Shown: in pieces, positions 1 to 10,442 of the stretch
How the letters are laid out: each line of letters begins with the position of its first letter
Position numbering within the stretch: position 1 is the first letter of the stretch
Assembly: GCA_013365365.1 (NCBI GenBank)
Contig: JABVXU010000055.1
Span: 47,501-111,500 of the forward strand
Source of the DNA: Cruorifilaria tuberocauda
Lineage: Eukaryota > Nematoda > Chromadorea > Rhabditida > Onchocercidae
DNA: 64,000 bases
Direction of reading: 5' to 3'
The notes under the pieces: model-generated
What the model was told of the DNA's origin: nothing
Databases searched by the model: none
The model's input: the letters and a program-made list of their open reading frames with translations, nothing else
Translations under genes and position numbers: made by a program

Positions 1-199
1 TCCAAATCTTATCTGTATATATAACCTAGCTTTTTCTAAGTTGAATTAAATTTCAGCTTTAGTCTAGGCACAACAGCTTTACGACAATATATGAATGATA
101 AATTTTAAAGGGCAAAGAAGTTCGATTCATTTAAGATTTAAAGAGATTGTAACTTTCACTGAATTGCTATTTAAAAAAAGAAATAAAATTGAAATTTAG

Positions 200-547
200 G
201 TTGTATGTGCAGTGCTGTGTGTTTGAAGGCTTAGCCGATCATTCCAGTCCGCTTTATCATTCAGTTATTAAGCCGGGACAATATTTTGAAGGTGAAGAAC
301 AAATTGAAGAAGAAACTGATAGGGTTATTTCATTCGACGTTATCACTGATTTCAAGATGATTCGCCCTTCTAATTTATCGTTAGTTAATTTATAAATTAA
401 ATTATATAATTTCATAGTTTTATATTGCAGTTTGCTGATTTGAGAATGCTATATTGCAGGATTTTTTACGAAATAACGGTACGACGCTTGCGATGTTACG
501 ATTTACCATCCGTAGACAAAGTTAAACGTATAAGACATTGGCCGTAA
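200..547 (+). CDS. 3' end of an unrecognised gene (two terminal exons)
   Basis: Two joined exons are proposed, 200-379 and 460-547. The first follows a tttag acceptor at 195-199 and starts with one base of a split codon. It ends before gttagt at 380, and the second follows atattgcag at 451-459. The join keeps the frame and gives an 88-residue C-terminus ending at TAA 545-547. The first exon is rich in acidic residues (GEEQIEEETDR) after a VQCCVFEGLADHS stretch. The second is basic (VRRLRCYDLP, then KVKRIRHWP). If the 80-base intron is retained, the frame stops at 393-395. I do not recognise the family. The upstream part of the gene lies outside the window. Confidence 0.4.
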
Positions 548-2940
548 TGCCGTAATATTCGAACGTTAGTGCGTGATATACTTCTAACTATCAGTAAACG
601 ATGAAATATCTTTTGCATTTGCATCGTGCATATTGTTTAAATTACTATTTATAGTTATTGTAAGAAATATGAATTAAGAAATTTGTTGTCTAAAATTGGT
701 CAAGTTTTTAAATCAATTATGATATCATTAATCTAACTCAAATGATACTGCTACTAAGTATTAAATTAATTTAGTAATATGTAAAATTGAAAATATTAAT
801 CATATTTTTCTAATGATTTAATATTTTAAAATAAAAATTGAGATTTGTTAATGTAAATCCCAGAAGGGTAATTGATGCTTATATTATTTACCAGTTTCAT
901 TTGAAATCTATAAAATTGATTTGTTGATAATTCAATAATTTAATTTAACAGATATTCTTCTTATAAATTTGGTTGAATGAATTTTGAGTAAAGAAACTTG
1001 TCCTTGCAAATCACACTCATCTATTTGAGAGGTTAAACATGACTGTGATAATAATGATAAATGATCATTGTGATAAGAGAGAGCGGAAGAGGAGAGAAAA
1101 GGAAGAAATGATGGAAAAAGGATATTTTGGAATCCATCCTAAAACAGATTTTTCCAGTTTTAAAACGAGGAAATGAAATCAGCAATTAAAAGGCCGCGAA
1201 AAAAGAGAGCGGCATTCTTTGAAAATGGAAAAACGAGATTTCACCACCAGCCATATCTAATCAATTCATTAAATCAATGACATAATTCAACACTGAAAAT
1301 GTTGCTCATTTCAGTACCGTTACAATAATTAATCTTTGAACAGTAATTTAATTATCAGAAAATTTACTAATTATCAGTTTTGATTATCAAATTTAGGCAG
1401 TATTCTAATTATCAAATTTAAACGGTATTACTAATTATCAAAATTTAATCAATTATCAATTTTAATTATTAAATTTAAACAGTGAAATGCATTACATTTT
1501 AGATTAAATTTTATATGAAATATCAAACAGTTTTACATTGCTGAAATTTTAGTAATATAAATTTTTTCTTCAATACTGATAATTCTGATAAAATCATATA
1601 TTCTGATAATGTTTACTTCTTCATGATCAATCCCTCTGTAAATGAGGAAATGATGTTTGCGATTCTTCAGATTCTGTTCAGTTTAGAATGATTGTTGCAA
1701 CAAATAAATAAACCACAATTTGTAATCATTTGCAATATTATAAACAACAACATTCATGAACAGGTATATAGATACGTAAGTGACGTCATTTAATCGAACA
1801 ATAATGAAAAAGGAATCGCTTTAAATTTAATTATCATTGTACTTTTTTTTTTCTCTGCATATTATCGTAATTTGACTTTAATAATTTCTAAATATCAATT
1901 TATGATTACCGGTTAGACTGTTTAAGCTACACTGATTCATTAATTTTGTAGCATTATTGATTGCTAACAGTTCAATAAATACAAGTACCATTTTATTACT
2001 ATACAGAACACTTAAAGTCCATAATTTTTTATATGCCAAGAAAAATTTTTACTTAAGAATAAAAAAAATATGATAAAATGTAATCACTCGTCTTCTCATT
2101 ATCCGTTCATCCTCTGCAGTCTATTTGCCTAGTAATCCATCACTATTCAAATATGTAATTTATCAACAATCACATTTATCTATTCTGATATCAATCATTA
2201 TCATCTTATTCGTTGTATTTTAGAGTAACATATTTATTGATTGATTTAGTTATCTTGTGACATAAGTTTAATGATGTTAAGCTACAAAAACTTTTCCAGC
2301 GTATCATTTGCAACATTTTGATTAGAAGACGCAAATACATTTGTAATGTGAAGAGAGTTGACCAAAATTGATAAATGTTTGCCTCAAATAGATGATAGAG
2401 TTTATACACCTCAAATTACCATTAATTAAAATTATACCCATTCCAGCATAACATCCATTCGTAGTGCTATCGTGTTAGGTACTGCAATATATGAAAAGAG
2501 CCTATGAAGACTACTTACTTTATCATCCCAATCCTTAGGTTGCTAATTTAATCCAAGTAATAATCAAGTTATTAATAGCCTAAATATTGCGGTTTTAACG
2601 AGCTAATATTTAACAATAAAATTATCATTTTAAGTTTTCACAATTTCATAAAACGTCTGTATACCATTCCATATCAAGCACAGTTAGAGACTTTGCCGCC
2701 AGAGACTTTGCAGAAAAAAAGAAAATTTTTGGAACAGAAGTCAAAGGAAAGCTAGAATTTTAAAATATTGCTTTATATCATGCAAAAATGAAAAACCTCA
2801 GATCTACAGCATGTATTAGGGAGGAGCAAAAGGAAAGGGGAGGGCTTAAAGGTCAGGTTTTATTGCAAATTTAGTACTAATGAATATCACAGGTGCATGA
2901 GCAACCAGTTTAGTTGACTATGGACTAATAGAATTGGGTT
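548..2940. other. intergenic, AT-rich; one CRE-like site
   Basis: No coding region can be supported here. A perfect palindromic TGACGTCA (cAMP response element type) lies at 1781-1788 and an AT-rich repeat patch at 1338-1486. The segment 2686-2711 holds two copies of agagactttgc separated by a few bases. Confidence 0.5.
1338..1486. repeat. degenerate AT-rich tandem repeat
   Basis: The motif taattatca followed by a variable aaatttaa and cagt/cggt recurs at roughly 20-35 base spacing across this stretch. Copies are diverged, so it looks like an old minisatellite or slippage tract. Confidence 0.5.
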
Positions 2941-2971
2941 TATATAAACATAAGTGTGGTGCTCAGATAAG
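2941..2971 (+). promoter_or_regulatory. TATA box and GATA site of the ground-like gene
   Basis: TATATAAA at 2941-2948 lies about 90 bases upstream of the ATG at 3039. It is followed by AGATAAG at 2965-2971, a consensus GATA-factor site. In nematodes ELT-type GATA factors drive many hypodermal and gut genes; relevance here is inferred from position. Confidence 0.4.
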
Positions 2972-3038
2972 AAACAATTTGCATTGTTAGTGATTGGTTC
3001 GGTTTTCACATCAAAATTGTCATTCCTGATATCCATTA

Positions 3039-5822
3039 ATGGTCATTTTACTCGTACTCTTTGTCCTTATTCCGGATCATCTGGAATTGGTTGATGCTCT
3101 TGGCTGTAATTGTCCATCAGGACCATGTCCTGCAGCACCAGCATGTCCTCCAGCACCAGCAGCATCTTGTTCAGCAGCTTGTCCAGCACTTCCAGCATTT
3201 CCAGCACTTCCAGCACTTCCACAACTTCTTCCACCACTTTGCCCACCACTACCTCCACCATGCCCTCCGGTGCAATCTGCACAATCATCATGCTTACCTT
3301 GTCCACCACCACTACCTTGTCCACCAGCTCTTTCACTTCCCTGTCCACCATCACTTCCCCAACTTCCCCCAATTGGTGGTGGTGGTGGTTGTGGCTGTCC
3401 TTGCAAGCGCAAGAAGCGTTCCGCACCTGTTGTTTCCATTGCTAGCGAAAATGGTACCAGTGGTCATGGCCATGTTTTGTGCAACAATAATCATATTCGT
3501 AAAATAATTCTGAAGGTGAACATATTTTTTAATTATACTTTTTTTTTAATCGAAAAGTCTGCGATACAATTAAAATTATTAACATAAAGGTGATTTCAGA
3601 TTATCCAAGTAGAAATGCTATCAAATAGTTCAATAATCTATAATCAAATATAGAAATGTTTAAAATTAGTAAGGTGAAGGAAATTCAACATAATTTTTCA
3701 TTTGCCGTTTTAAGCGAAGAAACATTTGTAATGATTATTTGTTGCATATAATCTAATGATGAAAAAAATGTGCAAATTTTCGATTTACTTTCTCATTAAT
3801 TTTCAGTTACATGTTTCAAAACTTTTATAAAAGTAAAATAAATACTTTCGGGAAAATTTATATCATTTTAAATTATAATGTTACCAAATAATTAAATTTT
3901 AGAAGACTTCATTGAATTCACTGTTATAAAATTCAATAAAACTGATTAATAATATCATAAGAAAATAAATTGCATTTTTTGAAATTCTTGAGACGATTCC
4001 AACATTTTACAACTACTACCAAGTTATTGAGGTGAAATAACTTAAAAACTTTTATCTCAGGAATTGATATCCTCAGTCTTCTGAATGATATTTTTGAAGT
4101 TTTTCCAATTTACTGAAGGTTAAAGTAGCCAACTAATCTCTGAAGAGATAAAGATTATTTTAAAAAACTCATTGATTGTAATAGATGAAACGACATATTT
4201 GTGATTTATATCTTTCCTTTGATTTTAGAAATATTTTTGTTCAAGTTATAAGTTCATGCGATGAACATTTATTTGTTCTTAGGATGATAAAATACTGACA
4301 GATGACACTTTAACCTTTTATTCAATATTTTGAATAACTTCGTCGATTTTCTTTAGTTCCGTTTCATTCAACACTTTTTTATTAAAAGTTAGGCTCTTTG
4401 TATTTGTATCGCAATTTGCAATACTTGAAATTTTACTATCTTCAACGCAAAAACTCTCAAGTTACTCTTTTGGATTGGCTGTGAAGTTTTCGCAAATATA
4501 TTTTTGGCATGATCGTATTACTCATATATACTGATTTAACGTAGACTGATGATCAATTTGTTGAGCTGATAAGATAATTCTACTGTTCACGCATCTTCAG
4601 ATGTTTTATAAAGTGAGATAGCTTTATCTTTTGTGTTCGGTGATATGGATTTGCAAAGAAATTTTAAGACAAATCTTTTAACTGACTTTTATCTGTCTAA
4701 TTTTGAGACGAATTACAGTTTTACTCCATTCTATTTTCAGATTTTTTCTTTTCATGATATCATGCCAGTATCAACGAGGTTGTAATAGTATAGCTGCAGT
4801 ATCTCAATAAATTCAACTGCTTAAGGAAAAGATTTCACAAAATTCATAAATATCAATGGTGTTCGTATACATAGATCAATCATTAGCTTTTTTTATGGAA
4901 TATCTCAGAAATATAGTTAAGCACTTAAGCATGCCGAGTTACATGCTTTTCTGAAATTAATCTCTACTAATTTTGAAATTGATTGATCATATCTGTCAAT
5001 ACGATATAATTTCTCTTCTCCATGAAAATAGGCAATTATTTAACAACGGTGAAGCGTTATTTTTCATTCAAGGTAGTGAGAACTATAATTTGAAAACAAA
5101 TATGTTTTAGATTTTTAAAGTTTTGTTTAAAAAAAACTCCAAATTTATACTTCCATTAGAAATTCCAGTGAAATCGGTTATTTAATATAACTTATAAGTG
5201 AGAGATCAGTAATAATTTCCGAAGCAATATTTATGAATACGATTCCGTTGGAATCATAAATATCATCTAATCAATCACCATTAAACACTTCATTTATGTC
5301 AAACTATAAAACATGAATTTTGCGCATGCATTGCATGCATCTAATGTTTCAATATTTTAGCGGAAATTTCTAGAGCAAAAATTGATAGATCAAAAATCAT
5401 TGGGTAACATTCCACCATATTTGAAATAATTTAAATTCATTCATACAAGTGAGAGAAAGAAAAAAAGAAATATTTAAAAGTAATTAATGAAATTATTTTC
5501 TTGTAATTAAATTGATTTTCTATCCATCAAAATTGCACATATAATTCAATTAATCGACAAGAAATCATGAATAAATAATTATAATGTTACAAACATTAAA
5601 TTAATAATTATTGAACGATGAATGCACCATAATGGAATGTTTCAGAATTTGAGCTCGGATGCAAAAGTTTCGAAAGCAGCGATTTATTCGGAATTGAAAG
5701 CAAAACAAAAGAATGATTACGTGGTGCTATGTTCACAGTCCAGTTTATCATTTACAAGTGATTCAACGAATTATTGTGTTGGTGGGAATACGGATCATCT
5801 TTGCTATGTATTTCAGCTATGA
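3039..5822 (+). CDS. ground-like domain protein (GRL family), secreted, Pro/Cys-rich
   Basis: Exons 3039-3515 and 5646-5822 join in phase 0 (donor AAG|gtgaac, acceptor tgtttcag) and encode 217 residues. A hydrophobic signal peptide (MVILLVLFVLI) is followed by a low-complexity region of about 90 residues built from CPP, CPAL and CPAP repeats, a Gly run, a basic KRKKRSA stretch resembling a furin site, and a C-terminal ground-like domain split by the intron. Domain marks are CNNNHIRKIIL before the intron, then SKAAIYSEL, VVLCSQSS, NYC and a final HLCYVFQL. Ground-like proteins are nematode secreted proteins related to Hedgehog-like families and linked to cuticle or epithelial secretion. The intron is 2,130 bases, long for this window. 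A TATA box and a GATA site lie upstream. Family call is firm; the exact GRL member is unknown. Confidence 0.85.
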
Positions 5823-7288
5823 TAAAATCTATCTGTATTTTTTCTCCTATTTTTCAAAAAACTTTTTGCTTGTTAACAAATAACATTATTCCTTCCAAAT
5901 CTGACCGGAAACACTATATCAAAGAAATGATAAATAGATTAAGTTCTAAAAAAAAAAACGCTTAATTTTGATATTCTGATAATAGCCACCAATTTTAGGT
6001 AAAGATAATTGAATCGTCTTAATTCATTAGTTTTTTTAGATTTTTGCAAACTCTTAAATCTTAGTTCTGCTTCTTTTTTTTGAAATGTTCAAAAAGAAGA
6101 ATAGCTACAATTATTAGTTAACTTTTTAAATATCAAAAAACATTTTAAATCAGTTGGTGGATTTTTTACAGGAATAATTTTAAAAATATTTTTAGCTAGC
6201 ATAACAAGCACTAACTATCATTATTTTTCTTCTTTTTCTTTTTCTTTCTTCAAAAGAAAAATTATTATTCATTGGGAAGATTAACAGCGCATTAATTGAT
6301 AACATTGTTATTTGCCTTAAACATTTATGAACGAACCTGTACCTTTCCATTCTCATCTTAGATGTAATTTCAAACTGATAAATTTGTGTAACTTTTTCGA
6401 TGTGTTCAATTTATTGATTCGTGAATTTTATGCAACATCATATTGTTTGAGGTAAGGAGATCGAAAGATATATTTATGCGAAAAATGAAATGACAAAACG
6501 TTTCAAAAAAAAATTGCAAGAAATCATAATACCGTGAACTGAAAGCAATTATACTTTATCCATTATATTTGTAATTTAAAACAAAAAAGCAAGAAAAGAA
6601 TTAAAGTAATTCAGTTTCGAAATCCAAAGATGAAAATAGTTCAAGACTAGGATGTTTTCAATCATGTGCGCTTATAATCTGACCTATCCAAGATGATGAT
6701 TTGAAATATCGTTCATTGTACACTTTGTATGAATTCAATTAGAAATTTTCAGCTAATTAATGCATTGAAATGGTACATAATCTTCCTAACTTTATTATCT
6801 ATTACACCGGAAAATGGAGTGAAGAAAAAAAAAGCGAATTATTTGCTCACTTCATCAATATATAATTACAAATTAGCAATAAAATGCTTAATTATAAGCA
6901 TAGACGTTCCACGTAACATTTACCTGGTGAAACTTCATCAATTCAATGTTTTTAAGAAAATGGAAAGAATCTTAAGAATTTTATTAAAGAATAAAACAAT
7001 TTAAATATAAATAGATTTATACATTGAAACAAATCGGAAATAAAAACATGTTTTATTGCTGAAAAATAAAATTCTCAAGTGAGTAATTACATGTTGAATG
7101 TAAAAGAGTCTGAAAAAATAATAGTCTCGATGATAACTGCCAACATAAACTATTGACTAATATCATTTTCGAGCAACAATCTATCTACCACCTCTGAACG
7201 CGGTTGTGCAATGTTCAGAAAGTTTTGTCAGTTTCATACTGGGTGTGTTAATTTGCATGCGACCGCATTATCATATTGGCGGATGGTG
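5823..7288. other. intergenic, AT-rich
   Basis: No gene is supported. An open frame at 6729-7004 (91 codons, hydrophobic N-terminus, very AT-rich) is the only notable one; it has no recognisable motif or splice context and is probably chance. Confidence 0.45.
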
Positions 7289-7413
7289 TATAAAAGATGG
7301 TGGAATAGGTCTAATTTAATTCTTGTTGTAGTTGCGGGAAGGTAAGAGGTGGCGACCGGTTGAGATCGGAATTGCTGCGAATTTGTGGGATCGATTTGGT
7401 GAAGTTTTAGAGG
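7289..7413 (+). promoter_or_regulatory. nap-1 promoter and likely trans-splice acceptor
   Basis: TATAAAAG at 7289-7296 lies just after an inverted CCAAT (attggc at about 7275). A T-rich acceptor gttttag ends at 7410, three bases before the ATG at 7414, which suits spliced-leader addition. A second possible acceptor is tgttgtag ending at about 7331. Confidence 0.4.
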
Positions 7414-9559
7414 ATGGAGTCGAAGGATGTCAGTGAATTGGTGAAACCAAACGGATATGATGCAGATGGCAAGGAGTTTATCAGTGGCCTACCTAAAAGT
7501 ATCAAACGACGAATTCAGGCACTGAAAAAACTGCAAATCGAGGGTTTGTGTATCTTTTTTCCCTCCATTACGTGATTTTTACGTAAAATTGTAGGGATGA
7601 GAGGATTTGGTTAGAAAGATCATAAAGTAGGTAATAAAAAAGAGGAAGATGTTGAAAAATAAACAGTTAAATCGTTTTCCTAAATTTCAATCAAATACTG
7701 TTTAGGTATCAATGTTGAGGCCCATTTTTACGAGCGTGTACATCAGTTAGAAGTAGAATTTGCTCCAATGTTCAGTGCTCTGCACGATAAGGTAAAGTGT
7801 TCGTTTTTTTGCCTCTTTTTATTATATTCACTGTTTTTATTTTAAATGCATCTCTTCATTATGTTTACTGCCATTGAAATCAAATAGCAACCGCTCAACA
7901 TGAGAAATGATGATGATACTGAAATAATTTGCATATTGTCGGTGTTAAGTAGTTCTTCGTGTTTTTAGTTTTAAGTTTTTTATATGGTGTGTTAGCTGAA
8001 AACGAATTCCAGTAGACTTCACGCAAATATTTAATCTTCCTTCACGACCGTTACATTTTAGTTATCCTTGTATTACTTGCAGAGAAAGGCGATCGTAACG
8101 GGTAAATATGAGCCCACTGATGACGAGGCTGATTTTCCCATTCTGCAAGGTTATACAAAGGAGGAGATAGAGGTAACTAGTACTGTTGAAGATTTTTAAA
8201 GAAATTCAGTTTTGCAAGTCATTGTTTTAAAATGTATAAATGTCAAAATATTAAGTGGATATATATTGTGCTTTTCCGGAATATTTTTGGCTTATATTTG
8301 CAGCAAATGGAGAAAGCATCAGCCCCGGAACCTAACCAACCAACGAAAGGCATCCCAAATTTCTGGTTACACTTGCTTAAAAACGTAGATCATATCTGTG
8401 ACATGATTCAAGAGCACGATGAACCAATACTTAAACATCTCATTGATATCACATGTGACGTTCAGACTAATCCAGACGTAAGATTTTGTAAACATTAAAA
8501 TCTATGCTTCATCACCGATAAGGTTCTGAAAGAGATTGATTTAACACTGCCAGGATAGCGAGCCTAGTATTAGAACTTTTAGCCAAAATTTTGTATAGAA
8601 GTTGCTTTATTGTCATGTATATGTTAATTATTTACACATTTATACGTTCTTATTGGACGAATTTTTTCAGTCATACACTCTTACATTCCATTTCGAACCC
8701 AATGAATATTTTTCCCAGACGGAACTGAAGAAATTTTATACCCTCCAGGTTGCTCCGGATGATGAGGATCTTTTTGATTACGATGGTCCAGTAATAATTG
8801 ATACCAAAGGGTAAATTACTTTTGATTTTTTTCCTAATCTTGCAATATTTATCCATGGTATTACATGACTGACAAAATCAACTACAAATTTCTAATTAGA
8901 GGGCACATAGGTATGCCATCTTACCACATTTTGCAGCAGTTTAATTTGCCGCTGTCAATTTCACATACTACATTTACAGTACCGAAATAGACTGGAAAGA
9001 TGGGAAAAACGTTACAAAGAAAATTATTAAGAAGAAGCAGAAAAAGGGCAATGGTGCTGGCCGTTTCATTACAAAAACGGTCAAAGCTGACTCTTTCTTT
9101 AACTTCTTCGATCCTCCGCCTATGAAAAATAAGGATGAAATCATCGAGGATGATGATGTTAGCATGTTTTCAGTTTTATTTTTTCGAATTGTATATTTAT
9201 GTATGTGTATTTTTTTTCTGAGTATTTTTGTCTTATTCGAGAGTTGAAGCTTTGACCAGCTGTGATTTAAGCATTAAGAAAATATATAAAAATAAGAACT
9301 CTGAACGAGGTACAATGGTAACAAATTTGGGTTGTCGATAGTTAATTTAATGTAAGTGTTTTTTATTCTGTATGAATTTATTAATCTTGTGTTTCAGGAT
9401 GCCGAATCTCAGGAACTATTGCAAGCTGATTTTGAGATTGGCCAGTTATTCCGTGACCAAATTGTGCCTAGAGCGGTGCTATTTTACACAAAGGAAGCAG
9501 TAGAGGAGAACGACCTTTTCGAGTATGATGGAGACGAAGACGAAGATGAGGTTCTGTAA
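7414..9559 (+). CDS. nap-1: nucleosome assembly protein 1 (NAP-1)
   Basis: Seven exons: 7414-7543, 7706-7791, 8083-8172, 8304-8477, 8671-8810, 8980-9157 and 9398-9559. All junctions keep frame and use GT/AG, giving 319 residues, the usual size for nematode NAP-1. NAP1 is a histone H2A-H2B chaperone that shuttles between cytoplasm and nucleus. Marks in order: an N-terminal helix (KSIKRRIQALKKLQ), the long dimerisation helix region (VEAHFYERVHQLE), GIPNFWLHLLKN, the F-E-P-N-E-Y-F segment, IDWKDGKNVT followed by a lysine-rich stretch (KKIIKKKQKKGNG) likely to be the nuclear localisation signal, SFFNFFDPPP, and a short acidic tail (DGDEDEDEVL). The acidic tail is short compared with vertebrate NAP1L1. 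The ATG follows a probable trans-splice acceptor. Nothing looks broken. Confidence 0.95.
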
Positions 9560-9836
9560 TCAAGCATTCTGTTTCTTATTTGCGGTTATCAGATTTAATT
9601 TGGCTGCATATTGGATGTGCAATTTGCAGCATTGTTGCTCGCGAACCTGTTCCTTTACTGTAGATAGTTGTTTACTCTGTTCATTAACATTTGCCTCATT
9701 ATGAAATTTGTTTGTTGTTGTGTGCATTTCCATACTACCTGGTTGATACTACTTACCATATCATCATAGATTTTTGAGATTTTTTGATAACATCATTTTT
9801 ATTATTCTTTCTGGATCAACAAAACTGTCCAATCAT

Positions 9837-10127
9837 TCAATTATCTTTATTATCTAGTGGCAGCATAAGATGTAGCAGAGAATATTTTGATCGTGTCCAA
9901 TTTTCAGACCGAACTGGTCGACGAAAGCGACATTGAATAACTGCTGTCGCTGGAACTATGTGCTTAATAAACTCACTCGTCGCTGCATTATCAAAGTGTT
10001 TTGACCATTTCACTGTTTTTTCTCTTCCTGCAATTATTCTCATGAGATGTATTCGGCCGTGAAAATTTTTTGATGAATATTTTTTTGTCTTTGGAATATA
10101 CAGACATGCAAACATATAGTGCATCAT
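9837..10127 (-). CDS. small basic protein of unknown function
   Basis: A 96-codon frame starts at an ATG six bases after a strong tttttttttccag-type acceptor (AG at 10134-10135) and runs to TGA at 9837-9839. It is rich in Lys, Arg and His (PKTKKYSSKNFHGR, CRFRRPVRSENW) and has no signal peptide or long hydrophobic segment. Its placement is sensible: convergent with NAP-1 (278 bases between stops) and divergent from the LINES gene, with about 300 bases between starts. The acceptor beside the ATG suggests trans-splicing and a single coding exon. Basic, short and soluble would suit a mitochondrial or ribosome-associated protein, but that is only inference; I do not recognise it. Confidence 0.45.
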   Translation of the reverse strand: MMHYMFACLYIPKTKKYSSKNFHGRIHLMRIIAGREKTVKWSKHFDNAATSEFIKHIVPATAVIQCRFRRPVRSENWTRSKYSLLHLMLPLDNKDN

Positions 10128-10442
10128 TTCTTGCTGGAAAAAAAATACTTTATTAAAGTCCTTTTTTGTGCATTTGGTAATAACTACTGTTTTCGGTGTT
10201 TTCCGCATGCAATAATCAAAACCAAGAAAAATTAGAACATTTAGAACGTTTCAATTTTGTAACAGCGAACAGCGTGGATATCTTAAATTCATAAACACTT
10301 CATTCTCCCATTGGATGAAAGTAGTAATTCCTAAAAGATTTGATTTACGGATGTTTATGGTTGGGTTGTTTATGCTAATCTGATACACTGATTATTGTAA
10401 GGATACTTATGAATTCATCGGGAACAAGTGAATCTTGAATTT

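Noticed and set aside
3067..3439. Open minus-strand frames of about 120 codons
   Set aside because: They are mirror images of the CPP repeat exon of the ground-like gene; no signal, domain or splice support.
6729..7004. 91-codon plus-strand frame with a hydrophobic start
   Set aside because: Very AT-rich, ends in poly-Lys/Ile/Asn, no motif, acceptor or promoter; likely chance.
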